Assembly (NCBI RefSeq): GCF_964199755.1
Contig: NC_133896.1
Coordinates: forward strand, 103,136,301 to 103,200,300
Direction of reading: 5' to 3'
DNA length: 64,000 nt
Source of the DNA: Larus michahellis
Taxonomy: Eukaryota; Chordata; Aves; Charadriiformes; Laridae
A program made the position numbers and the translations under genes. The notes below the pieces were generated by a model. The model was not told the DNA's origin. It saw only the letters and a list, made by a program, of their open reading frames with translations, and made no database searches. Below are positions 1 to 12,082 of this stretch, piece after piece (position 1 is the stretch's first letter; each line of letters begins with the position of its first letter).

Positions 1-3000
1 TTAGGACAGGTGAAACACTTCTTCTGTCTCAAGATCCACTTTCTGAGATCATAAGCTTGCTGTCTTGAGACAGCAAAGCAATCCAGCAGATGTTCACTGC
101 CAACCATGAGTGTTTGCTCATAGAGTGCACCCAGAGCTTCAAGGTGCTGGGGAATGAGACAAGCAGAAGAGTAGGCAGTTCTGTTTTCCTTTGGGTCTCG
201 GTAATAATGCATTTACTTAATGCTGACTGGGTTATTCCATCTTTGAATAATAGCTGTGAAAAAGCAGGTAGGTGTACTTGTAATTTTTGATCAAACTGTA
301 TCCCTATATCGATTCCCTATTCTGGTCAGGCTGGTTAGTGTGAGTTTTTCCCCAGTGCTGGTTTTCTTTCCTTGTCTGCTAGAGGAAATGTATGATCACT
401 TAGGTAGGGATCTACTTATTGGAGGATAAAAAAGCACTTTCTTGCAGGAGCACCCAGAATAGTTATGGGTGCCATTACATAATAGAAGTAAACTAATCAA
501 ATACCTCTTCTGTCCCCTCCTTCACTCCTGCAAGTATGAATGACCACATTCAGCAGGCTGACCTGATGGAAAGCTTTTCAGTGTTGATGATGATTGTTTA
601 GAGGTATATTTGTTTTTGAGAAGTGATTCCTGCCAAAAAACTTTCCTGAAACTACTGTTCATGAGATTGGGCAAACCCCAGGTTGGGCAATGAAGCACAT
701 GGCTGTCCTGAGGGAACGTGAAGGTTAACTTGATGTGTCATGGTCCTGCAAATGCAGGCAGGAAAGAAGAGGTCAAATGGCTGTATTTAGAAAACAGGGG
801 AGGATTATATTTTCTTTTGCATAGCTTTGATAAACCTGCTATTGAGGAAAGAAGTTTAGTTGGGAACCGATTACATTTTAACTTAGTTCAGGTTCAATTT
901 GAATTGAGTGTCCGGAGAAGAGAGTTGAAAAATAGAAAATTGGAAAAAGTAAAATGTTTTAGTTCAACACTTTGAAAGGTGATATTAAAAAAAAGACAAT
1001 TAACAATGTTTGCATCCTAGATAGTAAGATTTCATTTTTAATCTCAAAACATAAATGTTTGTGTTGTAGGTAAAAGTTCGTACATCTAAGGCTGATTTGA
1101 AATACTAAAAGAGTTTCACCACCAAAAGTCATTTTTTCAGATAGCAGTAGGTATGTAATGCTAGGCAGGGTACTCTGCTGGTGTGGAGCATGTGGGCAGC
1201 CTGCATCTCTGGGGAGAGATAGGGCAGCTCCTCAGTCATGGCTTCTGATGGTGCACAGAGTCTTCTCTGTCATCTTCTAGTGACCCCAGCTGCTGTCTTT
1301 GCTTTGAAATGTGGAAGGGTGGCCAGGATCTCAGTTTGAAGCAATGCAGAACAATTGCCACATAGTGCTGTTCCAGCCTGCATCAGGCTGAATGATTGGT
1401 GGAGAGTGGCTTGTGGGATGCTGGGTTACAGGTAGCCAGAGCTGATGGAAGAGCTGAGTTTTAAAGTTCCAAAGGCATTTTTTTAACAGAGGAAAATAAC
1501 CTTGGCTCAAATATGGCTAAAATAAAACTATATTGGAGAGTTGAAATAATTGTTGAAATGTCTTTAACTTGACCTTTTCACTCATCTCTGAGGGTAGATG
1601 TGACCTTCTAAAATAGCAAATGTTGGTCTTCTGCTCCAAACTACAGCACTGGTCAAGCGGCTTGATTTCCCTCCCACAGCACACATCTTTTCCATTAACT
1701 TTTAATTTAATAACTTTCCATAATTTGCTTGTGGGAAAGTCAGTAAGACTGACCGAAACTTTCTGCACTACAAGATGCTGCTGTATCCACCCTTTACTGA
1801 GAGGGTCACCCAAAAAAGCTGAGGCAGAAACCTAATGCTTTTGTTCTAAATGATCAAAGTCCTACAAAATGATCATCCCTGGAAAACAGAGTTTTACTCA
1901 TACCTCTAGCAGGCAGTCTTAATGAGGAGCAGCCCTACTAGCCAAGCCTGTAGTTAAGGCGAAAGGGGTGGATATAGAGCATGGAGGGATCTGCGTCCTG
2001 TGATGACAAGCTGCTGTGGGTGACTGCTGGGTGCTTGCTGTGCTCATGTGCTAGGCATGTGGGGAATGCCTGGAGCTGGTGGGGCCCTGGGCATCTCCTG
2101 TGCACCTCACCACCCACTGGCTCTGGCCAGCTCTGCTGTCCTGACAGTGCAACTGTTTACCAAAAGCCCTATGGGCTGCTTGCCTTTTAGTTGGCCAAGC
2201 AGAACTGAAATGTTCTTAAAAGAAGCAGCAGCCGCCCTGTCCAATTAAGAATTGGGCATTAGTATCTTATTAGATTTGATTTATTATTTTTTTTCCTCTT
2301 TGCCTGCATGACCCTGAGGTCAGCTACCGAACTTCCTAATGCTGTGGTTTTCTTGTTTCTTTGTTCATGGGCTGGTGTGTTCTATGGATGTGGCTCCTGA
2401 GAGGAGAAGCGGTGGTGAGTTTAAAACGGCATCCTCCTTCCAAACAGCACTCCTTTGGAGTCCTAATTAAAAGGATCATTAAATCAGCTAAACTGGCCAT
2501 CTGTTGGGGTAAAGCTCAAAGGGTGAAGAAATATAAGGTTAATGTTCTGATTCACCAAGCTTTATTTTCTGTCACCATTTAATTGGCATCTACCAATCAA
2601 TGAGGTAATAACCATCAGAAGAAAACATCTGCATAAGTGTGGTCATGTTGGATATGATCTGTAAATACAGAGTTTTCAGGATGAACTTTTCCTGAAAGAA
2701 CAATTTATTACCTTGATAGTCTGCTTCCTTGTAGCAGCAAATCTCCACTCTTGTTAGAGAGGGGCGATTAAACTATCTGCACTGCTATACTGATGAGAAT
2801 ACCTAATGGAAGTTGTTTCACTATTCCCATATAGCAGACTGTTCCCTTTATACATCCCTATGTGAGGAACTGGTGTGACAGGTAGTGAAGTAACTGTACT
2901 GGGTCTATGCAGGAGTTCTACTGGAAAGCTAGCCTCAGATCTTGGGGATTCTCCTTTTTAAAGGTACACTCTCATCTGTTTAGCCCAAACTGACTTGTTT

Positions 3001-4911
3001 TGGAAATGCCACAAAGTCTTCTTAAGGCAGCATATGAAGATCTTAATTTTTTCATCAGGAAAAACTTTCTTCCTTTTTTTTTATTTAAAATCTGTGTGCC
3101 CGAGAGAGTGACTTCACTGCCTAGTAAATGAGTGCAGAACATGCTTAAGTTTTAATTCAGACAGAAAAAATCAATCATAATGTTGGTATAAATTGTTGTC
3201 ATTCTCCTGTGCTGTGTGAAAGTTCCAGTTTGCCTGCTCTTCCAGAAAAGATGTGAAAAGAGGGAAAAGAACTGTGTAATGAAAACAGGAAAAAAAAATG
3301 TATCAGGTTGCTCATAAATGGGAACTCATTGCTAAATCACACAAAAAAAAAAAACCCTTAATGGCAGTAACTCCAGCCAGTGCCAAACAGATTTCTTCTG
3401 TCTGGAAAGAAAAGCAAACTACCATGTGGTACTGTGTCCAAGAAAGTTTTAAGCAGTCCCTTTCTCTTTGTATCGTTTTTATTTCCCTTCCCCCTGAACT
3501 CCACCTCCCACCCTGAAAGGGGCAGTGGGGGAAATCAGGGTAATTCTTTGATAGAGAGAGGAAGTTTTCGTAAGAGGATTTGGTCTGTACTAGGCTTTGT
3601 CCTCCCTAATGAGACTGCATTAAGAATACCTAAAAGATTCTTTTAGGATTCTATTAAAATATAAATACTCATCTCAATAGTTTTAGATAATTAATTATCA
3701 ATAGGATGTTTGTTATTCTTGCCGCTCCTCCTTTTGCTGGGCAAGTTAATATGAACTATTTGATTCACTTCATTAGTGAAAAGCTTCTAAGATCTTAATC
3801 TTTTGATTAGAAAATCTGGATTGTTAATGACCTGAATCCTGAGGACTTCTGGGCTTTGAGAGGCACTCTTGTTTATCCCATTTTTTCCCCTCAGTTCTGG
3901 CACACGCAGGACACTTGGTTTAGAAGAACCAAATTGGGGTTTGCGGGGCAGCCTTAACTTGCTAGCACTTGCATCCTGTGTTTTTGGAACTTGATTACTG
4001 TGCTTCTAGATGTTTTGGCTATGTGATGCTTGCTATGTCGTGTGTGGTGTTTAGTAATAAATGTGGAATGTACTTTGCGTAGTGAGCAAAGCTTGCTCTA
4101 AGAAGTTTGGCGTCATACAGCTAGTGTGATTCTTTGGCCATAAATGACCCTTTAATGCTTTTAGGGGGTTGGTACAGCATGTTGACCTTTCTTTTTACAA
4201 ATGTTTAACATAACATAGGAGGTTTTCTTGCATTTTCCATCCTGTTAATATTCCATTAATGTGAAGAGTAGATCAGACAAATTAGTCTGATCTAGTTAAA
4301 CTTTCTGACAGTGCACGCTGCTGCCTTTCTGCTTGCTTTCTTGTTTCTTAGTTAGACTTTTGCAGAAAGTGTCTTTAACTGCCACTTCTGGCTAGTCTAC
4401 AGCCTTGCAACCAGGGAGATGAGTGATATAACTGTAGACATGCCTGTATCTGAAAAAACAGGAGTTCTTGTCATGCTTTCAAGTAATTGTCAGTGCTCAA
4501 GTATGTTCTGTGTTGGAAGATCTCTGCACTTTTTAAGCCATGTAGACATACTTTTATCATCCCTTGAAGGTACATTTACAAGCTTGTAAAAGGACACCAG
4601 GGTTGGTGAGATGATGCTCATCCCTATCCCTGTGCTGCAACTGTATATGGAGAAAGTACTGATGTGGAAACAAAAGATAATACAAAGTGATATAGCTAGT
4701 AATTGTTGAAATTTGAGGCTTAATAACATTCTGTTGATTAGTGTCATTTGTTTGAGCTACAACATGGGTTAATTTGACTATCTGTGACTAAGTAGCATGA
4801 CAAATAGACATGCTAGAAAGCTAGACTTCCCTGCAGATGTGATGATAAAAGGCTGCTTTCTAACAATTAGCACAAAGGCTTCAACAAAGTCATCCTGAAC
4901 AGTGAAATACA

Positions 4912-4973
4912 ATCTATTTAACATACAAATTGAATTGAGAAGCGATCTATTTAACATACAATTAACTTGAGAA
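4912..4973. repeat. Two-copy tandem duplication, about 33-bp period
   Basis: Copy one (4912-4941) and copy two (4945-4973) share ATCTATTTAACATACAA and end in TTGAGAA. The second copy has a one-base deletion and a few substitutions. It looks like a small, fairly recent local duplication inside intron 1. No function is implied. Confidence 0.85.
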
Positions 4974-6043
4974 ATCAGTGTAAAGAGAATAAAAAGGGGC
5001 TTAAAGATACAAATAAAAATTAATCCACAGTTGCACTTGCTGGGATAAAATTAAGAGGACTATCCATCATTTTAACAATCTGGCATCTGGAAGATACCTC
5101 TTTAATGCTATTCTAACCATATCACAGCCTTTGGTGGTTAAATATCTGGGCATCTGATGGGATGTGATTGCTTTCCCTAAAACTTCCAATCTTTGTCAGA
5201 TGAAAGAAACAAAACCAAAATAGAGCAGCTATTGTCTGTTACTCTGTAAGAGCTGCCAGCTGATTCTCAGTCCCATAATTCTTTCTTTTGAATGTGCAGA
5301 CTCTTTCATGCCTTAATTTAATGCTTGCTGCTTCATGCTATGCATCTTCAGCCTATTGGAAGGAATTGGCAAATCATCGTCTCTGTTTTCTTTCCTGTGC
5401 ACAGCTTGCTTTTGGGGAAGGGCTGAGCACCAGATTGATGCTGTGTCACTGGAGTAGCTCAGTAGAGTTTGCAGTCTGAATGCTAATCCGTTCTCACGTA
5501 CAGTGACTCAAGAAGGGAGCTGCAAGTGCAAGAACTTGCCCTTGAGGCAGTTCAGACTGGGGTTCCGACCTCTCTTTGCCTAAGGGACAATGAAGACTAA
5601 GTTTCTTGACTCTTCTGTGCCTTTTGAGTTCTCAGTCTGCAAGATGGAAGTTAGAAATACCTGAGTTTGTTAGTTGCTTTATTCACAATCAATAAGTTTA
5701 AGGAATGGATTTATTGAGTCAATACAAGGTGCTACTTATTTTTAAGATGTCAAGTATCATGTGAAATGTTTTGCTGACAAGACTTCTTGAGCTTTTTTAA
5801 CTTTCCTGAGAAAGTGCTCAGTATAACTTAGAGAGATGCACACCAGTTGGTTGGTGAGGAACACAGACCATAAAAGATTTCTTATACATGGAAAAGACTT
5901 TTCTGTGTATGTCACTGTGAGAGTTTTGTGATGCTTGCTCTGTTCAGCAACTGCCAGCCCCTTTGCTGGTACTGTACAATGTTACAACATCGAAGTATCT
6001 TCACACATGCTTGTGTTAGACCTTAATTGACAATGTGGTTAGC

Positions 6044-6048
6044 AGCTC
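6044..6048. repeat. Left target-site duplication of the solo LTR (AGCTC)
   Basis: AGCTC directly precedes the TG end of the LTR and is repeated exactly at 6562-6566 after the CA end. Confidence 0.88.
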
Positions 6049-6273
6049 TGTCCTGGTTTCAGCTGGGATAGAGGTAATTTTATTTCTAGTGGTTGCTGTG
6101 TTTTCAGATTTGATGTGAAAGGAATGTCAATAATGCATATTATTTTAGTAGCTGCTAGGTTACATTTATACTAGTCAAGGATTTTCTCAGCTTCCCATAG
6201 AAGCTGAGAAGGAGCACAGACAGAACAATGGAATGGTCAATGCAATATTCCATACCGTAGATGACATGCTTGG

Positions 6274-6281
6274 TATATAAA
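6274..6281 (+). promoter_or_regulatory. TATA-like box of the solo LTR
   Basis: TATATAAA lies about 225 bp into the LTR and about 140 bp upstream of the LTR polyadenylation signal, the expected place for the U3 promoter. Whether it is active is unknown. Confidence 0.5.
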
Positions 6282-6418
6282 TGGGGGTTGGCCAGGGGGT
6301 GGGAATCTATGATCACTGCTCAGGTCAGGCTGGGCAACTCATCACGGGGTGGTGAGAGTGAGTTGTGCCTTGTATATATTTTTTTTCCATTATTATTTTC
6401 CTTTTCTGTTATTGTTCT

Positions 6419-6424
6419 ATTAAA
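6419..6424 (+). terminator. ATTAAA polyadenylation signal of the solo LTR
   Basis: ATTAAA followed by a run of T and C, then G-rich sequence, matches the R/U5 part of this LTR type. It faces the same way as PLCXD2 and could in principle cause early polyadenylation in intron 1. Confidence 0.5.
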
Positions 6425-6561
6425 CTGTCCTTATCTCAGCACATGAGGTTTGGGGTTTTTTTTTCCCTTTCCCCTCCTTTTCTCCCTACCCTTCCTGGGG
6501 GAAGGGGGAGTAAGTGAGTGGCTGTGTGGTCCCAGTTGCTGGCTGGGGTTAAACCACAACA

Positions 6562-6566
6562 AGCTC
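6562..6566. repeat. Right target-site duplication of the solo LTR (AGCTC)
   Basis: Exact copy of the 5 bases at 6044-6048, directly after the LTR end ACA. Confidence 0.88.
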
Positions 6567-9500
6567 TAACACTGACCAGCTAACAAGATGGGGCTGGGCT
6601 GCTCCTTGCTTCTAGTGTAGGTTCTGGCCTTTACCTTTGAAATTGTACAGGATTGGAGTTAGGGTTGGGTTATGCTTTTTTCAAAAAGAAATCATGCTGT
6701 ATCAGCAACCAGCCCGGCTCCTGCCATGGCTACACAATGGCTAGGCCTTTCCTGGAGTTTAGGGGTAGAGCAAAGGAGAGCAGGGATTATTTTGACATCA
6801 TGATGTGATCAGCTTAGCATGTAGCTTAAAGTCACAGCTAAGCTACGTTAAAAGCCAGTGACTGAGCTGGTAACATAACACAGTGATCTTAAATTAAAGG
6901 GCCTGGTGTGTAGATCCTCACCTAGCTCTTACCTCTCTGTCCAACAAGTATCCAGTGTTGTTGCTTCAGGTTTTCAGTTTGCTTTTCGCTCTTACTGGAG
7001 TAAAAATGTTCTGGGTCCAGGTTTGGCCTAGATATTTCTCACAGTTGGTGGCTGGCCTTCTGTAAATGACTACTGAAAATCTAATTTAACTTCTGCTCTG
7101 TCTTTCCAGCTTCAGTATTGATGATGCTCCCCTGTCTGTCCTTCTTAGGAGGTGGTCCTAAGAACCACAGGTGGTTCTACCAACTGTGTAAAGGAGAACT
7201 TGTTTCTTAGATGCTCCAACTCATCTTCTACTTGGTTATATCTAGGTATGCATGTTGACTTCATTGTAAATAAGAAGTCAAGTTTCCTGTAGGCTTTTAA
7301 GCACAGCCACAGGGCAGGAGTTTTAAGGATCTTCTCTATAGAAACATGTCACATATAGTTCAGTTTCTCAAATAGCTGCCCTGTTAAGGAGTACAGTTCT
7401 TAAAGTATGTGTTGAACAAGTTGCAATGTGTGTGTAGCTTGTTTTCTTTCTTGTTGCTTTCTAGAGCTATAAATAGAATTTGGTGTGTGATAGAAATTTG
7501 TTCTTTGGATCCTTAAATGTGCCTTATATGCATCAATCTGCAAAGGAAAGGCTTTTGTAGCTGTGAAGTATGTGATCAAACTTAGGAAACAAGCTGTTTC
7601 TTGGCTGAGATTTGCTTAGACAACTCTGAGTTGACAATAATCTATGTGATGCTAGATAAAATTGTCATTCCTTCTTCAGTCAGATTTATCAGTGATGCTG
7701 TCTGAAGGAGTATAATGGTGCAAGTGACTTCTGTAGACAGCTCTATAGAGGCTGCTTCACAGTCCTAGTTAAAATGAAAACAAAATGTTTCTTATGGCCT
7801 TATTCTAGCATGTTAAACAACTTTCTACAGTAACCTAAATAGAAATTAAGAAAAAATTAAAATGGGTAGAATTGAGAACTTAAACACCCACACAAAGAAA
7901 AACAAAAACCTCTGTGACTTCTTTGTGCAAAGTGACTCATTCAGAGGCAGAAGACAAGCCCCTTGTGATTTGAGTCTGCTTTCCAAATATTGTAGAAGCT
8001 TGAAAGGCTCATTCTGCTGTATGGGGAGGTGTATGAAACTCAAACATCTGTGAGTTGCAGCTTGCAGTATGAGCCAGGCCTTATATGGCTTTTTCTGAAA
8101 TGTCTTCATGAGATGTTTGAGCCTGTATCTTGCTCAGGGTACACATTTGGAGGTGGGGAAAAAAAATCTAGGTGTCACTCCAAAACTGACAGCTACTTTT
8201 GGATGTAGTTTTCTGTGGCAGGTACTAAAGAGCTTCTTAAGGTGACCATTTTTAAAAACAGCTTTTTGTTACTTGTCACTTGTTTCTAGAAGACTGAATG
8301 GAAAGCCATGAGTCACGCTTTTACAAAGACTGTGATGAATGCATGAAGAGTTGATCAGAATTAGTTTATAGTGTTTATTTGTAAAGCCAGGAAACTAAGC
8401 TTCATGGTTCCTTTTCAGTACTTCTGAACTGGTTGAAATTCGGGGAGCAACAGTGTATTTAAGGTTGTTGTGAACTGATGTTTGGTATGCGTACAGTCTG
8501 TACCTCCATGTGGATTAAAAAATCCTGACAAGATAATCCAACTGAGATCATAATCTTGTTTATAGCTCTGACCTTGCATCACAGAAAATGCATCAGTCTT
8601 CAAGTGAGCACTGGTACACAAATAAAAAGTTTGGGTAAAGGAGACTGTGGGTGCCTCAAATGTTGTCTTAAAATCGGAAATGACAAACTAGGATTTTTTT
8701 TTTAAACAGAGTTGCAGACTGAGGTAGAGGAGGAAATTCTGGAAAAGTATAGCTGCAGAAGCAGGGACAAGAACCCTGGGTATGCAGGAAGGGTAAATGC
8801 AGATACTGACAGCACGGTGCAGGGTCACTGTACCCCCAAGGCAGCTGGAAAAGGAGCTGCTTGTGGTAATCAGAGGTGGAGATGCTTTCCCTGTACTTCA
8901 GCAAAGTGGGCATGCAGGAAGCATGGGGTTTGGCTCAATGGGGAACCTCTCATCAGCTGTCCTGAAGAAAAAAAGGGAAGCAGGACTGTTAAGCTCCTGT
9001 AGTGTTTTTCCTGGCTGGGGCTTCCCAGGGAAGTCATGCCTGGAGCAGTTGTAGCTTCTTGGCTAGAATGCTGGTCTTGGGTGTAAATGGTTAAAATCCC
9101 TGGTAAACCTCAGTCTGTGGTAGATCAGCTTCTGCCCATCTCTGCTTTATACTGCCCTGGTACAGTGCAAACCGAGATACACTGCCCTATTACTCTTTGT
9201 TCTGTTATTGACTTGGAACAGCTCAAGATACTTCATTGACTCTGAAGCTGCTGTTTTGAAGGATTTATGTTACTTCCCAGTTTTGTTTCCAGTTACTACT
9301 GAGTTTTCAGTTGGAGGTGTTTGGTTTTTTTTCTGTAAGCACCAATTTTATACTGGAAATGCAGTTTCTCTGCCAAGATACAGATTGTGTTACAGGAGCT
9401 TTGTTGGACACACGTTATTTTGGCAGAGACTGGTGGTTTTGATTTTTGGACTTTTTTTGGTGAATTTTATATTCACCGTATCTGTGGTCACTCAAAGGCC

Positions 9501-10185
9501 CTGCCAGGTAAAAAACGTGTTTATGAACTTGTTTAATGTGAATTTGTATCTAACCATACAGTAACTGGGGGTGTACTCAATTGTTCCACCTCTAAGTTCA
9601 GCCAGTCACTGCTCATGGTTCAAACTACTAATCATTTATTTACCATCTTGGGGCTAAAGTGAGATGTGCTAGTGGGGCGTGTGCATGTACAGATCCCTCT
9701 GTCCATCACAGGAATAAAGATACCTGTTCCAGGAGCTCTGGTGTATTAGGTCACGATTGGATTTACCAGGTAGAATGAAAATAAAGCCTTACATTCTTTC
9801 AACGAAGCTGAAGTCTGATCTCAAATCAGTGATGTGCTAGGCTCTGGGAAAGCCTTTGAGATAGATTGGTAGTTTGTAAATGAAGGAAGGTTTGAAGAAA
9901 GTTTCCTGTTACCACTGATCTTATGGTCATGATTTTCAGAATGTGTTGAAATTGGGAGCTCACACAAGAGAACAGTTCAAACTGGGAACTTTAAGCATAG
10001 CTCCTGTTGTACAGTTAGGGAAAATTAAGCTGTAAAGTATAGTCCGGGAGACTCATACTTGCGCATAACTCTTCTGCGACCCTGCCGTGCACATAGGACT
10101 TCCTTCAGTTTACAGGGCACATGGGTGTATGTGTTTTGGGGGAGTCAGTTTTCTAAAATTAAATATTCTTGGCTTTTGTTTCTAG

Positions 10186-10646
10186 GGTCACATGATTCTT
10201 TCAGCTACTGGGTTGATGAGAAATCCCCTGTGGGACCAGACCAAGCCACAGCCATCAAACGTTTGGCCAGAATATCTTTGGTTAAAAAGATCATGAAAAA
10301 ATGGTCAGTGACTCAAAATCTGACTTTCAAAGAGCAGTTGGAAGGTGGGATCCGCTACTTTGATCTTCGTGTATCTTCCAAACCTGGGGAAATAGGACAA
10401 GAGATTTACTTCATACACGGCTTGTTTGGCATCAAAGTATGGGAGGGGCTGAAGGAGATTAACACCTTTCTTGAGCAGCACCCCAAGGAAGTCGTCTTCT
10501 TGGATTTCAATCACTTCTACGCTATGGATGACAGCCATCACTTCTTCTTGATCAACAGGATCCGCTCAGTATTTGGATCCAAACTTTGTTCCGTTGAATG
10601 TGTTGAATATGTGACATTACAGTACATGTGGGAGAAGAAACACCAG
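10186..10646 (+). CDS. PLCXD2: PLCXD2 coding exon, X-domain core (first coding exon in the window)
   Basis: This exon encodes residues 1-154 of the visible protein and carries most of the PI-PLC X domain. The family is related to phosphatidylinositol-specific phospholipase C, which cleaves the head-group phosphodiester of inositol phospholipids; the cellular role of PLCXD2 itself is poorly known. Visible motifs are GSHDS with catalytic His3 and Asp4, GIRYFDLR with Arg57, YFIHGLFG with the second catalytic His78, and VVFLDFNHFY with Asp107. These correspond to the general acid/base His pair and the Arg/Asp of bacterial PI-PLC. No EF-hand, PH, Y or C2 domain is present, as expected for PLCXD proteins. 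The acceptor is ttgtttctag|GG and the donor CAG|gtaggg. The exon starts after the first base of the Gly codon (phase 1) and ends in phase 0. The segments DEKSPVGPDQ and WSVTQNLTF favour PLCXD2 over PLCXD3 and PLCXD1, from memory of the families. The frame stays open upstream and downstream of the exon, but that is intron. Confidence 0.95.
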
Positions 10647-11840
10647 GTAGGGAAAGGATGTGTTTTTCAAATCCCAAAGGTTAAGATTTAAATAGAGAGG
10701 CTGGGTGTGGCTTCCACTTAGAGGTATTGGCCCAAGGACACTGCTAACAGACAACTTAAAGCCCACTAGGGCCTCCTTAATGTAGCGTGCATTTTTCCCT
10801 TCATTTATTTGCACCTCCATCCATGGTGCAGCTAGACTTTGTTCTGCTCCCAAGCATGTTCCTTAAATAATTAAATGATAGTATCCTTGGAGCCTTGTGC
10901 TTCTTACAAATGGCTTTCTCATCTGAAAGAGCATGTTGTGCTGATTTGTGTTGGTTAGGATTTGATAAACTGTCATCTTTTTGGCCGGTGTGAAGCATAT
11001 AAGCTTTAACATGACTAAGGTGTGGTACAGAATTTCTCTTAGCTGCTTTGCAGGTATCCAAATTTGTAGTGGCAAGATTAAATGCCTCTTCTCTGTGGTA
11101 ACTGCTCCCATGCATATGCTCAACTGAGAAGAGGATTTCAGCAACTGCATGTAATTCTTAAACTGTAAAATGCGTGAGGCTTTGAGGAATTCCTCTGAAC
11201 TGATGCTGTTAGTGCTAGCGTCCAAAATGAATAATTTGCAAGCTTGGGTGTTAATAAAAAGTGCTGCATCTTCGTGCTGTCCTCTTATAGAGAACTACCT
11301 TACAAGGCATAGAACTCTGACTTTTGATTTAGAGAAGATTTTGCTGACAGCAAGACTGACTTTGGCATCTCATGCAGTAAGTGCGAGCGGAATGCTGTTA
11401 CGCCAGTCAGCCTGGTATGCTTTAGCCACTTAATGGGAGTTATGCAGAAGATGGCAAGACTGCTAAAATCCTTAACTTCAAGTATAGATGTAATATTCTC
11501 TGACAGTGCTTTCAAATACTTTTCAGCTGAAATTTTTGAATGGCATTTCAGTATTCTCCTGGCAACTTTTTCATTTTGAACTGATGACCCTTAAAGCCTG
11601 AAGCAATCCTGTCCTCATAGCTAACCAAAATGATCTCCATCTCTTTTGTTGGCAATAGTGAAACAAACTTACTGAAACTTATGACTTGGGAGTAGCTTCT
11701 TTTTGCTTGGTCCTCTCTTCACTGCTATGCCAGCTGCAGCAGTACTGTATAGGCATAAACCAATGCAACATACTGCTTAAATATGAATAACATAGCTGTG
11801 ACTTTTTGTTTATTTTTCTCCTTTTTCTTTGTTCTGTTAG
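10647..11840 (+). other. PLCXD2: PLCXD2 intron between exons 10186-10646 and 11841-12082
   Basis: A 1194-bp phase-0 intron with donor gtaggg and acceptor tttgttctgttag. It holds only chance open frames on both strands and no recognisable repeat. Confidence 0.9.
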
Positions 11841-12082
11841 GTTCTCATATTCTACCACTACCCTATATATAAGGAATACTCCTTCCTGTGGCCAGGGAAT
11901 AAAATGCCAGCACCATGGGCTAATACAACCAATGTGCACAAACTCTTACAGTTCCTGGAGACCACTCTTGAGGAACGAAGTCGTTATGGGACTTTTCATG
12001 TTTCTCAAGCAATTCTCACGCCTCGAGTGAAAACTATTGCACGGCATCTAATTCGTGGTCTGAAGAACACGCTTGTTCATAG
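11841..12082 (+). CDS. PLCXD2: PLCXD2 coding exon (middle)
   Basis: The exon encodes residues 155-234 plus two bases of Arg235. It starts VLIFYHYP, a core beta strand of the X-domain barrel, and includes the family signature FLWPG...MPAPWANTT (about residues 171-184). It ends with VSQAILTPRVKTIA and LKNTLVHR. The acceptor is gttctgttag|GTT and the donor CATAG|gtaaga, giving 242 bp and a phase-2 end that joins exactly to the next exon (AG+G gives Arg). The PAPWANTT motif is shared across PLCXD proteins, so this exon confirms the family and its near-human sequence supports PLCXD2. No disruption is seen. Confidence 0.95.

Larger units (their letters stand above)
6049..6561 (+). mobile_element. 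Solo LTR of an avian endogenous retrovirus (ERVL-like), with 5-bp target duplication
   Basis: The element is 513 bp, begins TGTCCTGG and ends CCACAACA, so it has the TG...CA ends of an LTR. It is flanked by identical 5-bp copies AGCTC at 6044-6048 and 6562-6566, direct evidence of integration. Inside are a TATA-like box (6274-6281), an ATTAAA polyadenylation signal (6419-6424) and a T/C-rich tract followed by a G-rich tract, the normal order of U3, R and U5 on the + strand. An 11-bp stem with a 5-base loop lies at 6184-6210. I recognise the terminal sequences as an LTR type common in birds. A 5-bp duplication fits ERVL-type elements but does not prove the class. No internal retroviral genes flank it, so it is a recombined solo LTR, lying in intron 1 in the same orientation as PLCXD2. 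Confidence 0.93.
1..10185 (+). other. PLCXD2: PLCXD2 intron 1, 3' portion (partial)
   Basis: This is the stretch upstream of the first PLCXD2 exon in the window, ending in the acceptor ttgtttctag at 10176-10185. It is AT-rich and has no coding exon I can support. The exon for the N-terminus, which should end in a Leu-Ala-Ile-Pro type strand plus the first base of the Gly codon of GSHDS, was not found, so it probably lies upstream of base 1. The stretch contains a solo LTR (6049-6561) and a short tandem duplication (4912-4973). The remaining sequence holds small chance open frames and a few A or T runs (for example near 3291-3354 and 8694-8704). I infer intron status from the downstream exon phase, not from a visible donor. 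Confidence 0.75.

Noticed and set aside
90..267. Possible PLCXD2 first coding exon: contains Asn-Ala-Asp-Trp and a donor GCAG|gtaggt in the correct phase 1.
   Set aside because: It lacks the conserved Leu-Ala-Ile-Pro-type strand that must precede GSHDS, and the four-residue match is likely chance.
10059..10185. Upstream extension of the long open frame as an N-terminus of PLCXD2.
   Set aside because: The extension crosses a clear splice acceptor at 10185 and its sequence is unlike any PLCXD N-terminus.
10647..10691. Read-through end of the exon 10186-10646 frame as an alternative C-terminus.
   Set aside because: A good donor at 10647 and the in-frame continuation at 11841 show it is intron.
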